Source: CAZMZF01 sp964570765 (lineage in GTDB: Bacteria > Zixibacteria > MSB-5A5 > RBG-16-43-9). From it: a stretch of DNA of 64,000 nucleotides. Below, one piece after another: positions 41,849-51,424 of the stretch. A program made the translations under genes and the position numbers. Numbering within the stretch: the first letter of the stretch is position 1; every line of letters begins with the position of its first letter. Below the pieces are notes generated by a model. It was not told where the DNA came from. It made no database searches and worked only from the letters and a program-made list of their open reading frames with translations. The stretch spans positions 5,469-69,468 of the forward strand of contig CAZMZF010000015.1 of NCBI GenBank assembly GCA_964570765.1, in the 5' to 3' direction.

Positions 41849-43027
41849 ATGAAAACGATAATCTCAATGTTTGCCCTATTTTTTTTGTTTCAAATAGCTT
41901 TCGGGGTTGTTGATATATCGAATAAGGCAAAAAAACTTCACACCAGAGCTTCAGTTTGTGATCTGCATTCTGATACAGTCCTGAAGTTGAAAAAAGGTGA
42001 TTTTATTTTAGGGGAGAAAAACTCGAAAGGACATATCGATATCCCTCGATTGAAAGAGGGAGGGGTTGATCTTCAGGTTTTCGCCATCTGGGTAGCACCT
42101 GAGTTTTTACCGGATAGTGCGGCCAGAGAAGCTCTGGACTTAATTGACCTTTTCTATCAACAGTTGGAGAAATATCCAGATGATTTAGAATTAGCTAAAA
42201 ATATCTCAGATTTCAAAAAGATTAATAAAAAAGGGAGGATTGCCTGTGTTTTAGGTCTGGAAGGTGGTCATTCGATTGAGGGTGACATATTTTTACTGCG
42301 GACTTTTCATCGCTTGGGCGTCAGGTATATGACTTTAACCTGGGAGAATTCCAATCTCTTAGCCAGCTCAGCTTCGGATACTTCCACGCAAAAAGGCGGT
42401 TTGACTGAACTGGGCAGGGAAGTAGTTAAAGAAATGAATAGATTGGGGATGATAATAGATATCTCCCATTTATCGGAACAAGCTTTCTGGGAAGTTATGG
42501 AGTTATCCAAAGCCCCGGTTATTGCCTCTCATTCTTGTGTCAGGGCAATTTGTAATCATTATCGCAATTTGAATGGCGAGCAAATAAAAGCGATTGCTAA
42601 ATCCGGTGGAGTTATCGGTATTAATTTTTTCTCCGGATATTTAGATGATGATTTCAGGAAAACATCTGATAGTATTTACAAAGAGATTCAGATTAATAAA
42701 GAAGAGCTCAAAGAGAAATTCAAAGGTGACGAAAAGAAGATAGAAGAAGAGACCGAGCTTCTCTATAGTAATGCCAACTTTCCTCCTCCTGCTTCTTTAT
42801 CTAAATTAGTTGACCATATAGACTACGTAGTAAAATTAGTAGGACCGGATTATGTTGCCCTGGGCTCAGATTTTGATGGAATCCCAGCCATCCCCCTGGA
42901 GATAAAAGATGCCTCAGGTTTACCTGCGATAACTCAGGAACTTTTGAATAGGGGTTATAAGGATAAAGATATTAAAAAGATTCTTGGCGGGAATTTTTTA
43001 AGGGTGTTTGGGGAAGTTTGTAAATAA
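41849..43027 (+). CDS. Membrane dipeptidase (renal dipeptidase family, M19)
   Basis: 392 residues. Signal peptide-like start (MKTIISMFALFFLFQIAFG) suggests export. The zinc ligands are recognisable: CDLHSDT (H-x-D), the glutamate in LGLEGGHSIE, histidines in DISHLSEQ and IASHSC, and LGSDFDG at the end. The family hydrolyses dipeptides. It begins 21 bp after DUF1844. Confidence 0.93.
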   Translation: MKTIISMFALFFLFQIAFGVVDISNKAKKLHTRASVCDLHSDTVLKLKKGDFILGEKNSKGHIDIPRLKEGGVDLQVFAIWVAPEFLPDSAAREALDLIDLFYQQLEKYPDDLELAKNISDFKKINKKGRIACVLGLEGGHSIEGDIFLLRTFHRLGVRYMTLTWENSNLLASSASDTSTQKGGLTELGREVVKEMNRLGMIIDISHLSEQAFWEVMELSKAPVIASHSCVRAICNHYRNLNGEQIKAIAKSGGVIGINFFSGYLDDDFRKTSDSIYKEIQINKEELKEKFKGDEKKIEEETELLYSNANFPPPASLSKLVDHIDYVVKLVGPDYVALGSDFDGIPAIPLEIKDASGLPAITQELLNRGYKDKDIKKILGGNFLRVFGEVCK

Positions 43028-43439
43028 AAATTATTTAATTGTTGCGTCAGGAGCTACTCCTGACACTTAAACCCTCTGTCAGGACTGAGGTTCTGATAGA
43101 ACGAAAATGGAACCAAAGATAAATCCTGGAAAATTTACTTAGAGGAAAAATCAAACTGGGGGAAGAAGATAGAGTTCTCCAATAGGTTTACTATGTATCT
43201 GTACTTGATTAAATATCTTAAAGAAAAATACAATTATACCGATGTCTCTCTTTGTAAAGAAACAGTTCAGATGTGGGAAAAGTCGAATTTGACCTTGAGG
43301 CTGAAGTCTCAATTTGAATCCCAGGATATGGATTATAAGAAGATAAGGTGTAATTGTATCTGGCAAGTGATTACCCCCTGACATCTTAAAAAAACTTTTA
43401 AAAATTTGAAACAAAATTTTTTATCTTCCGTATTATATG
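43028..43439. other. Gene-free region, possible decayed coding sequence
   Basis: GTCAGGAGC..CTCCTGAC (43046-43064) is the only clear repeat, related to 27216. A 62-codon frame at 43193-43381 has no ribosome site and stops around it; it may be what remains of a lost gene, but I cannot support it. Confidence 0.4.
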
Positions 43440-43468
43440 TTAAACTATTCTAAATTAGAATAGTTTAA
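43440..43468 (+). promoter_or_regulatory. Perfect inverted-repeat operator upstream of padR
   Basis: TTAAACTATTCTAA, one A, TTAGAATAGTTTAA: perfect 14-bp arms ending 12 bp before the start. It sits over or beside a possible -10 (TATTAT, 43431-43436) with TTGAAA (43406-43411) 19 bp earlier. This is the pattern of a PadR autorepression site. Confidence 0.85.
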
Positions 43469-43480
43469 ATTGGAGTAAAG

Positions 43481-44026
43481 GTGGCTAAAAACGAACTGGT
43501 GGTCCTGGGGCTGTTGAGCGAGATGCCGATGTATGGCTATCAGCTCTATCAAGAGATTGAGAAAAGGGAGATGGAGCACTGGGCGCAAGTGAATTTAGCC
43601 TCGATGTATAATACCCTTCACCGTCTGCAAAAGGAGAGGCTTATTGAGGGGAAGGGGGAAAAGCCGGGAAAGATGCCGGAAAGGTTGGTTTACCATATCA
43701 CCCCTAAAGGGAGAGAAAGATTAGGTGAGCTGGTAGAAATGGCTTTGAACGAGAAGAAGATGCCAGAGGATAGCTTTATGGTAGGAGTGGCTTTTCTACA
43801 TGGATTGACCAGGGAGAAAATTCTGAGTTCTTTAAACCAGAAGAAAAAACAGCTTCATAAAGTGATTAAGAGAATCCAGGAACTTTGTGGAAATAATTGT
43901 GAAGAAATCCCTTTTAACTTGAAATTCATTCTGGAGCGAGGGATTTCTCATCTAAAGCTGGACATCAAATTGATTGATAAGTTGATTGGTCAGGTGAAAA
44001 GATGTAAAACTAATAATAAGAAGTAA
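43481..44026 (+). CDS. PadR-family transcriptional regulator
   Basis: 181 residues with the PadR winged helix: LGLLSEMPMYGYQLYQEIEKREMEHWAQVNLASMYNTLHRLQKERLIEGKG. The C-terminal dimerisation helix is present (AFLHGLTREKILSSLNQKKKQLHKV). Start is GTG with GGAG about 6 nt upstream. It probably represses itself and the efflux genes that follow (9 bp gap), with an inducer that is exported by the pump. The operator lies just upstream. Confidence 0.92.
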   Translation: MAKNELVVLGLLSEMPMYGYQLYQEIEKREMEHWAQVNLASMYNTLHRLQKERLIEGKGEKPGKMPERLVYHITPKGRERLGELVEMALNEKKMPEDSFMVGVAFLHGLTREKILSSLNQKKKQLHKVIKRIQELCGNNCEEIPFNLKFILERGISHLKLDIKLIDKLIGQVKRCKTNNKK

Positions 44027-44035
44027 GGAGAAAAA

Positions 44036-44962
44036 ATGAAAAAGTTGATCGGTATCTTGATTGTTGTTTTGATCCTTTTATTTATCATTTTCAGGATGAT
44101 GACTGTTTTCAAGGAGAGGAGGGCTCAAACTTCAATCGAGATAGTGGATAGAATTATCCCGGTAGAGGTGGAAGTAGTTAAAACCTCACCCTATACTCCA
44201 ATACTTAATTACACCGGGGAAGTTAAGGGAGTAGAGGAAATAGATATATTTCCAAAGGCTTCCGGTAAATTGGTAGAGATGAAGGTTAAAGAAGGGGACA
44301 GGGTCAAAAAAGATCAGTTAGTGGCTATAATTGACCGGGATATTACTGGACTGGATTATAAGCTGGCTGAAACGACTTCTCCGGTTGAAGGGATTGTTGG
44401 AAAAGTATATCTGGATAAAGGAGCACAGGTAAGTGAACCTTCCGGGGGTTCGGGAGGCTCTCCCCTGGCTCAAATATTGAACCTTGATTCAGTTAAAATT
44501 GTAATTCAGGTTACAGAAGAGGACCTTCCAAAAATCAAGTTAAATCAGAAAGCCAAAATCAAGGTGGATGCCTATCCTGACAAGGAATTTTCGGGCGTCG
44601 TTACTCTGATCAGTCCCACCTTAAATAGTTTAACCCGGACCGCAAGCGTAGAGATAACCATTCCCAACCGGAATCATCTTTTAAAGCCGGGGATGTTCGT
44701 AGAAGTTAGACTGGTCATAGGTAAAACCGAAAATCTTGTTCTTATCCCTAAACATACTATCTTAATAGAAGCAGGTAAGAAAAAAGTCTTTGTGCTAAAG
44801 GGTAGTAAAGCAGAGGAAAGATGGGTGGATGCCGGGTTCAGCGATAAAGATTTAACTTATATAAAGAGTGGTCTTTCCCCAGAGGATAGTCTGGTTACCT
44901 TAGGTCAAAATCAACTGCAACCTGGGGATAAGGTAAAGATTGTCAAAGGAGAAGGAAGATAA
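44036..44962 (+). CDS. RND efflux periplasmic adaptor (membrane fusion protein), short form
   Basis: 308 residues. N-terminal membrane helix (GILIVVLILLFIIFRMM), barrel-sandwich (GKLVEMKVKEGDRVKKDQLVAIID ... ATTSPVEGIVGKV-like repeat) and beta-barrel domains (IQVTEEDLPKIKLNQKAKIKVDAYPDKEF). The two halves of the sandwich are joined by only about ten residues, so the long helical hairpin that normally reaches the TolC channel is missing. It overlaps the pump gene by 1 bp. Bridges the inner and outer membrane parts in the family; how it docks without the hairpin is unclear. Confidence 0.92.
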   Translation: MKKLIGILIVVLILLFIIFRMMTVFKERRAQTSIEIVDRIIPVEVEVVKTSPYTPILNYTGEVKGVEEIDIFPKASGKLVEMKVKEGDRVKKDQLVAIIDRDITGLDYKLAETTSPVEGIVGKVYLDKGAQVSEPSGGSGGSPLAQILNLDSVKIVIQVTEEDLPKIKLNQKAKIKVDAYPDKEFSGVVTLISPTLNSLTRTASVEITIPNRNHLLKPGMFVEVRLVIGKTENLVLIPKHTILIEAGKKKVFVLKGSKAEERWVDAGFSDKDLTYIKSGLSPEDSLVTLGQNQLQPGDKVKIVKGEGR

Positions 44963-47900
44963 TGTTTTTGCCCAATTTAGCCATTCGCCGGCCTGTTTTC
45001 ATCGTGATGCAGGTTCTGGCGGTTTTAGTCTTGGGAGTGGTTTCCTATAACCGCATGGGTATCGATTTAATGCCGAATGTTGATTTTCCCTACCTGTCGA
45101 TAACCACGATTTATTCAGGAGCCGGTGCTCAGGAAATTGAAAACCAGGTGACCAAACCGATCGAAGAAGCTGTGAGCGCTATCAATGGACTGAAGAATAT
45201 TTACTCCACCACAGCTGAAGGTTTTTCTCAGGTTTTATTGGAATTCGAACTTGAGGTAAAGGTCCGGGATGCAGATTCTGATGTAAGATCTAAGCTTTCA
45301 CAGATCCGCTCAGAACTGCCTAAAGATATAGATGAACCGGTCATAGCTCGCTTTGATGTTTCTGCTACGCCGGTGATGATTTTCTCTCTGGCAAGTGATC
45401 TTCCTTTAGATGAGCTGAGGACCCTGGCGGATGATAAAATCAAAAACCGAATCCAGCAGACAAAAGAGATAGCTGAAGTCAACCTAGTCGGAGGATTGGA
45501 AAGGGAGATAAAAGTGGAGGTTGACAGGAAAAAGCTTGAGGCTTATCATCTGTCAGTTGAGCAGGTTATCGGGAGCTTGTCTCAAGAAAATCTGAATGTT
45601 CCTGGAGGGAGGGTAGAGATACAGCCACAGGAGTTTGTTCTCAGAACTACAGGTGAGTTTCAGGAAGTTTCGGATATCGACAGGATACCTGTGGCAAGTT
45701 ATGAGGGAAGCCCGGTCCATTTAAAAGATGTGGCTGAAGTAAGGGATAGTTTTAAGGAACTAAGGGAAATCTCTAAACTTAATGGCAAACCTTCAGTTTC
45801 CTTTATAGTGTATAAACAGTCTGGTGGAAATACGGTTGAGGTATGTGACAGGCTTAAGAAAACCATTGAAGGATTGAAAAAAGAAATTCCTTCAGGCACC
45901 TCCATCGAAATTGCCTCAGATCAATCCAAATTTATCCGCAGGTCAGTAGATGACACTATGCGGACTTTATATTTAGGGGCAATCTTTGCGACATTAGTTA
46001 TTTTCATTTTCTTAGGAAATTTCCGCAGTACTATAATCGCCGCTTTAGCTATTCCTTCTTCTATCTTAGCCACATTCATTATGATGAACCTGGTCGGTTA
46101 TACCATAAATATAGTCACCTTAATGGGTTTATCCTTGTGTGTCGGTATCCTAATCGATGATGCCATTGTCGTGCGGGAAAATATCTTCAGACATGTCGAG
46201 GAAGGGATGGAGCCTGAGGAAGCATCAAGGTTTGGCACTCAGGAAGTAGGGCTGGCAGTTATGGCTTGTACTTTCACCATTATTGCGGTCTTCGTTCCAG
46301 TTGCCTATATGGGTGGAATGGTAGGAAAAATCTTAAAGGCTTTTGCCTTCACCGTGGTCTTTGCTATCCTGTATTCTTTATGGGATTCTTTTACTATGGC
46401 CCCAATGCTTTCAGCTAAAATTTTAGTGAAAGAGAAAAAGGACAAGGAAAGCCTCTTGAAGAAACTGTTTGCTCCCTTTAACCGGGGCTATAACAGGCTC
46501 AATCAGATTTACGGAAAACTTTTAGCCTGGTCTTTGAATCATAAATTTCTGATAATCTTTGCTTCCATCCTTATTTTCTTTTCAAGCTTGGTTTTGATCC
46601 CCTTTATCGGCAGGGAGTTTATGACCCAGGGAGATCGAGGAGAGTTCAATGTAATTCTGGAGACTCCGGTTGGTACCTCTATTCAGACTACAGAGAAAAT
46701 GGCAACCGAGGTTGAGAGAATCCTTTTCACCTACCCTGATGTTCAGTCTATCTTCACTACCATAGGACTGGAGTCTGGAACCTCTAACAAAGGTAGTATC
46801 CGGGTTGAACTTGTTCCCTTGGAAGAGAGAAGTAAAAAAACAGTCGAAGTCGAAAAAGAAGTCAGAAAAAGGCTGGCGGAGATGCCAGGTTTGAAAACCA
46901 GAGTCTCAATGATCGGGATGTTTGAGGGTGAACAGGATTATCCTCTTCAGCTCTACATCAAAGGTCCAGAGCTCTCGGTTTTAGATGAACTGTCAGGGAG
47001 AATTTTAACTATCTTGGAAAAAATTCCTGGTGTGGCTGATCCTGACCGTTCAATTAGAGGGGGGAAGCCGGAGATGAGGGTAGTAGTGAATCGAGAAAAA
47101 GCCAGTCGTTTAGGGGTTTCCACTGCTCAGATTGCTACTACGTTGCGTTCCCTGGTAGATGGTAATGTAGCTACGAAACTGAGACAGGGGGAAAAAGAGA
47201 TAGACATCAGGGTGATTTTACCACCGGAACAGAAGAATAATTTCCAGGACATCTCCTCCCTTGATATTTCGACTACGGCTGGAACTGTTGTTCCGCTTAA
47301 AAGCATAGCTGATTTCTATGAAGAGAGCGGTCCCACTCAAATCAGCCGAAATAATAGAGAAAGGTCAGCTACAATTACTGCCAATGTGGTGGATCGTCCC
47401 TTAGGGGATGTGGTGAATGATTTAAATAAGAAGTTAGCCGGTTTTCCTCTTCCTCCAGGATATAGGATTGAATATGTGGGCGATGTGGAAATGATGGGTG
47501 ATATGTTTAAGAATATGGTTTTAGCTTTAGTTATAGGAATTATCTTCATCTATATAGTTTTAGGCTCCCAGTTTAACTCTTTTCTCCACCCTTTCACCAT
47601 TATGTTAGCTCTGCCCTTAGCAGTGGTGGGGGCACTTTTAGCCATCTTTTTAACTGGCCAGAGTATTAATATGATGGCAATGGTAGGAGTAATCCTTTTG
47701 ATGGGGATTGTGACCAAAAACTCCATTTTGCTTATCGATTATACTATAACCCTGAGAAAAAAAGGCATGCAGAGGGAGGAAGCACTCTTAAAAGCCGGAC
47801 CTGTTCGTCTGCGTCCCATCCTTATGACCTCCGCCGCTATGATTATGGGAATGCTGCCTGCCGCATTAGGATTGGGGGAGGGTGCGGAATGGAGACAGGG

Positions 47901-48054
47901 GATGGGAATCACGGTAATAGGTGGTCTGGTCACCTCAACTCTTTTAACTTTGATTGTGGTTCCGGTAACTTATATTGTAGTAGATAATTTTGGAGAATTT
48001 TTGAAAAGGAATATAAAAATCGGAGAGCAAAATAGCGGAGGGGAAAATGCATAA
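44962..48054 (+). CDS. RND multidrug efflux pump permease (AcrB-type)
   Basis: 1030 residues, the normal length. Start FLPNLAIRRPVFIVMQVLAVLVLG, then two large periplasmic loops and 12 helices. TM4 contains GILIDDAIVVREN with the paired aspartates used for proton relay. Late helices include ILLMGIVTKNSILLIDY and ILMTSAAMIMGMLPAALGLGEGAEWRQGMGI. Proton-driven export; substrate unknown. It overlaps the next gene by 8 bp. Confidence 0.95.
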   Translation: MFLPNLAIRRPVFIVMQVLAVLVLGVVSYNRMGIDLMPNVDFPYLSITTIYSGAGAQEIENQVTKPIEEAVSAINGLKNIYSTTAEGFSQVLLEFELEVKVRDADSDVRSKLSQIRSELPKDIDEPVIARFDVSATPVMIFSLASDLPLDELRTLADDKIKNRIQQTKEIAEVNLVGGLEREIKVEVDRKKLEAYHLSVEQVIGSLSQENLNVPGGRVEIQPQEFVLRTTGEFQEVSDIDRIPVASYEGSPVHLKDVAEVRDSFKELREISKLNGKPSVSFIVYKQSGGNTVEVCDRLKKTIEGLKKEIPSGTSIEIASDQSKFIRRSVDDTMRTLYLGAIFATLVIFIFLGNFRSTIIAALAIPSSILATFIMMNLVGYTINIVTLMGLSLCVGILIDDAIVVRENIFRHVEEGMEPEEASRFGTQEVGLAVMACTFTIIAVFVPVAYMGGMVGKILKAFAFTVVFAILYSLWDSFTMAPMLSAKILVKEKKDKESLLKKLFAPFNRGYNRLNQIYGKLLAWSLNHKFLIIFASILIFFSSLVLIPFIGREFMTQGDRGEFNVILETPVGTSIQTTEKMATEVERILFTYPDVQSIFTTIGLESGTSNKGSIRVELVPLEERSKKTVEVEKEVRKRLAEMPGLKTRVSMIGMFEGEQDYPLQLYIKGPELSVLDELSGRILTILEKIPGVADPDRSIRGGKPEMRVVVNREKASRLGVSTAQIATTLRSLVDGNVATKLRQGEKEIDIRVILPPEQKNNFQDISSLDISTTAGTVVPLKSIADFYEESGPTQISRNNRERSATITANVVDRPLGDVVNDLNKKLAGFPLPPGYRIEYVGDVEMMGDMFKNMVLALVIGIIFIYIVLGSQFNSFLHPFTIMLALPLAVVGALLAIFLTGQSINMMAMVGVILLMGIVTKNSILLIDYTITLRKKGMQREEALLKAGPVRLRPILMTSAAMIMGMLPAALGLGEGAEWRQGMGITVIGGLVTSTLLTLIVVPVTYIVVDNFGEFLKRNIKIGEQNSGGENA

Positions 48055-49345
48055 ATTTTATTTAAAGCTAATCCTGTTCTTTTCTTTTTTCATCTGGATG
48101 ACTTCAGTTTCATTCTCTGGTGAGAAGTTGATCCTTAATCTGGAAAAAAGTCTTGATACTGCTTACCAGAATAATAGAACGCTTTTGAGCCAGAAAGAAA
48201 AAATAAAATCTTCAAGATTTAAAATCTCTGAGGCGAAGTCAAGTTTTTATCCTCAGATTTCGTTAGAGGGAACCTATACCTACTTAGGGGTTATTCCCAG
48301 TATCAGTGCTTTCGGAATGAATTTTACCACAGGTTTTCATGATAATTTCGATTTTAATCTCTCTTTGCAGCAGTCGATCTTCACCTGGGGAAGAGTTCAG
48401 AATAACTACTCTATCTCACAGTTGAATCTCAGATTAGACGAGGAAAATTACAAAAAGAATAAGCAGGGGATAACCTTCCAGGTGAAAAGCTCTTTTTACT
48501 CAGTCCTGCTAATGCGTGAACTTATCAGGGTAAGGGAAGATGCCTTGAAAAATATAGAGGAGCATCTTAAAACCGTGGAGTTAAGATATAAAGCCGGACA
48601 GGCTTCGGAGTTCGACCTTCTCAGGGCAAAAGTTCAGTTAGCCAATGCCAAACCGCCCTTGCTTCAGGCAAAACAGTCATTCGATTTAGCTTTGAGCTCT
48701 TTTAAAAATATCTTAGGTCTTACTCAGGAGGCTGAAGTTGAATTAGAAGGTGAGCTTTTTTTCAAACCAATAGAAGTGAAACTGGAAAGTGCGACCCAGG
48801 AAGCTCTTTTACAGAGACCCGAATTAAAAACGTTAGAGTTTCAGAAAAGGATTGCCCAGAAGGGCTTAACTATTGCTAAAGCCGGGAACAAACCTTCTTT
48901 AATGGGTATAGCTAATTACGATTATGAAAATCCTTTTAATGGTGAGAAAAAATGGGATACTGATTGGAATTTTACCTTAGCATTGAGCTTTCCTTTATTT
49001 GATGGTTTTGCTACCCGCTCCAAGGTTAATCAAGCCAGGTCAGATTTGAGACAATTGGATTTAGGTGAAAACGATTTAAAAGAAGGGATTAAATTAGAGG
49101 TAAAAGAGGCAGTAACCAGTCTGAACTTAGCTAAGGAGACGATTCTTTCTCAGGAGGAAAATGTTAAGCAGGCAAAAGAGAGCTTAAGGATTGCCAAGGT
49201 TCAATATGCACAGGGGATTATAACCAGCCTGGAGGAAATGGATTCAGAATTAGCCCTGACCTATGCCCAGATTAACTATTTACAAGCATTGGCAGATTAT
49301 CTTACGGCCCAGGCAAAATATGATAAAGCTACAGGTCAGGAGTAA
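48047..49345 (+). CDS. TolC-family outer membrane efflux protein
   Basis: 432 residues with a signal peptide (LILFFSFFIWMTSVSFSG). Two-fold repeat of helix-strand units: SLDTAYQNNRTLLSQKEKIKSS and later ATQEALLQRPELKTLEFQKRIAQ, each followed by a coiled coil and strands. It forms the outer membrane channel for the pump encoded upstream. Last gene of the operon; a tRNA gene follows. Confidence 0.92.
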   Translation: MHKFYLKLILFFSFFIWMTSVSFSGEKLILNLEKSLDTAYQNNRTLLSQKEKIKSSRFKISEAKSSFYPQISLEGTYTYLGVIPSISAFGMNFTTGFHDNFDFNLSLQQSIFTWGRVQNNYSISQLNLRLDEENYKKNKQGITFQVKSSFYSVLLMRELIRVREDALKNIEEHLKTVELRYKAGQASEFDLLRAKVQLANAKPPLLQAKQSFDLALSSFKNILGLTQEAEVELEGELFFKPIEVKLESATQEALLQRPELKTLEFQKRIAQKGLTIAKAGNKPSLMGIANYDYENPFNGEKKWDTDWNFTLALSFPLFDGFATRSKVNQARSDLRQLDLGENDLKEGIKLEVKEAVTSLNLAKETILSQEENVKQAKESLRIAKVQYAQGIITSLEEMDSELALTYAQINYLQALADYLTAQAKYDKATGQE

Positions 49346-49377
49346 TACTAAGTAAAACAATTATTTTTATAAAAAGC

Positions 49378-49407
49378 TTGACTTATTAAATTCAAACAAC
49401 TTATATT
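49378..49407 (+). promoter_or_regulatory. Promoter of the initiator tRNA gene
   Basis: TTGACT (49378-49383), 18 bp, TATATT (49402-49407), 30 bp before the tRNA. Confidence 0.6.
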
Positions 49408-49436
49408 ACTACCCGTCTATTTAATTAGACTATGAT

Positions 49437-49551
<115 letters not shown>

Positions 49552-49644
49552 CTTGTTCTTGCTGGATGTTTTCATCAGTGGTAAAGCTGGATGATGATAA
49601 CATCCGCCTTTAGCAGAAACCGTCTATTAAAATAAACTAAAGAT

Positions 49645-49731
49645 CGCGGGGTGGAGTCCGCCTGCGGCGGAGTAGCTCGTCGGGCTCATAACCTTCGCCA
49701 AGGCGAATTGGTTCAAATCCAACCCCCGCTA
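49645..49731 (+). pseudogene. Duplicated initiator tRNA with two palindromes in place of its D-arm and variable-region sequences
   Basis: Starts and ends as in the intact tRNA (CGCGGGGTGGAG ... TTGGTTCAAATCCAAC). Where the intact copy has CAGGCTG it has TCCGCCTGCGGCGGA (49657-49671), and where the intact copy has CCGAAGGTCG it has CTTCGCCAAGGCGAA (49693-49707). These break the D arm and the anticodon-stem 3' strand, so it cannot fold as a normal tRNA. Upstream flank is also shared, so this is a duplication of the gene followed by, or involving, palindrome replacement. Confidence 0.85.
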
Positions 49732-49922
49732 TTATAATTCAAGGACTTATGAGAGCCGAAAATTAATTCGGCTTATTTTGCCTCGTTTATGCCTCAAATT
49801 GAAGTTATGTTTTCTTAGAGTAAGAAATATAGTGTAAAGTGGTGGGGTATATTTAGGCTGTTTGGTAATAAAAAAGTTCTAATATTGTTGAGTTACCCCA
49901 CCTAAAAGGACTCAGAGGATCT

Positions 49923-50201
49923 TTACTCCTTCTCCATCTTCTCCATTATATGTTTTATCTTTCTCTCTTCCCATTCTTTTCCAAGCAAACCCCCCAAGCC
50001 AAAAACACTTATTCCGTGAGCAAGAACGCCAAAACCCCATCCAAATAGTGGCCAATAAAACCATAGATCTTTTGGTGATATGATTATGTTCAAAAAGAAT
50101 ATCCCGATATTCACTACTACATATATAAAAAGGTGAATGTAGAATCCTTTTAGTTCTTCAAATCTCTTCTTGGCTCTCTCGTATTTTTTGTCCTCATTCA
50201 T
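49923..50201 (-). CDS. Small 2TM-domain membrane protein
   Basis: 92 residues from ATG 50201 (GGAGG 10 nt upstream; the frame is open to 50234). Two membrane helices (FYIHLFIYVVVNIGIFFLNI, PLFGWGFGVLAHGISVFGL) with DLWFYWPL between them, and a C-terminal WEERKIKHIMEKM. Resembles the 2TM domain family (PF13239-type). Function unknown. Lies in the island, opposite in direction to the tRNA. Confidence 0.8.
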   Translation of the reverse strand: MNEDKKYERAKKRFEELKGFYIHLFIYVVVNIGIFFLNIIISPKDLWFYWPLFGWGFGVLAHGISVFGLGGLLGKEWEERKIKHIMEKMEKE

Positions 50202-50512
50202 CTCAGGATAACCTCCCTCTATAATATTTAACATATGTTCTGCCTATCATTTTTGCCCTTTGTATAAAGGGCTATTCTGTTTATCTAATTAAAGGAATGA
50301 TTTTCTTGTTGTCAACCTGAAAATATTCTGACGTAGCGTGATTGAAATCCTCCCTTCCTTCACCACCTCAACCAGGATAAGATTTTTTTATAAGGTGTAT
50401 ATTCCACTTATTTAGCTTGACTTTTGCAATGAATGAGGTGTGAGACATGGATTCTTAGAGTCCATTATAAACACTTTTCAAATTACAGTAAGAAAAGTTA
50501 AAAGTTTTGACT

Positions 50513-51424
50513 CTACGTGAATTTCATATTTCTCCATTTCATTGGTTCGGGCCAATTCGCCTCATAGCTGAAAAACCTATATGGATTTTTTGTTTTAGTA
50601 TATTGCCAATTCCAATCCTTATGTGTTCCTTCCTTACAAAACTCATGTAATGATGGGTTTAAGTTTAAAAAGATATTTTCACCTATACATATTCCATTTG
50701 ATTCTGCCATCTCCTGTAACTTCGAAGCTCTGTTTGCAGCTCCACCCACAACAGTAAGGAAATTTGTGTTTCTTATTCCAATTCTTGAAATAAGCACTTC
50801 ATCCATATCAATCCCGATTCTAAAATTTAATACAGGGATTCCCTCTGAGCTAAGTTTATGTTGAATATCAACCAACATAATATATCGCATTGCCATCGCT
50901 GCCTCAATTGCGTCTCTTGCGATTAAAAAGTTGTTCCTTGTTTCTGTCCCAAAAATCGACATAAGACCATCACCAGTACTTTTTTCAATTTCTCCATTCC
51001 AACTTCCTACAATAAACATCATCTCTGGTATGATAGTGTTAAGAATATATAGAGTGACATCATTACTTACTTTAGAAGTTGTTGCAGTGAAATTTTCAAG
51101 GTCAAAGCAAAGTATTGCTGCAATCATCTTCTTTGCGCTTCCAATAGGCACAGTTGCTATCTCAGGCATTGTAAGACCATTAGTAATATTCTTTATGCGT
51201 TGAATTTTTTGTCGGGTTTGTTGCACTAATCTACGTTTAACTAAATTATGAAATAACGGATTCCATTTTTTTGATAGAGGAGACTTTAAATCTTTGACAG
51301 GAGAAGTAATTCGGATTGGATTTCGATAATAAGGAGGTATAGGGCTTTTGGTTGCGCCTGTGTCTAACAAATTTTTTAAAAACTCTGGCCAATTTGCAAA
51401 TTTAGAGTTATAATCTTCAGACAT
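50513..51424 (-). CDS. Class III nucleotide cyclase, Pycsar PycC-like
   Basis: 303 residues. C-terminal two thirds is a class III cyclase domain: metal aspartates D108 in CFDLENFT and D152 in STGDGLMSIFG, then FRIGIDMDEVLISRIG and VVGGAANRASKLQEMA. An N-terminal extension of about 95 residues precedes it. The neighbour encodes a Pycsar-type transmembrane effector, overlapping by 8 bp; the pair fits the Pycsar antiphage system, in which the cyclase makes cCMP or cUMP on infection. Nucleotide specificity cannot be read here. Gene pair sits in an integrated island. Confidence 0.87.
   Translation of the reverse strand: MSEDYNSKFANWPEFLKNLLDTGATKSPIPPYYRNPIRITSPVKDLKSPLSKKWNPLFHNLVKRRLVQQTRQKIQRIKNITNGLTMPEIATVPIGSAKKMIAAILCFDLENFTATTSKVSNDVTLYILNTIIPEMMFIVGSWNGEIEKSTGDGLMSIFGTETRNNFLIARDAIEAAMAMRYIMLVDIQHKLSSEGIPVLNFRIGIDMDEVLISRIGIRNTNFLTVVGGAANRASKLQEMAESNGICIGENIFLNLNPSLHEFCKEGTHKDWNWQYTKTKNPYRFFSYEANWPEPMKWRNMKFT

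Noticed and set aside
43193..43381. Plus-strand frame of 62 codons between the dipeptidase and padR
   Set aside because: No ribosome site and no recognisable content; overlaps an opposite-strand frame as well.
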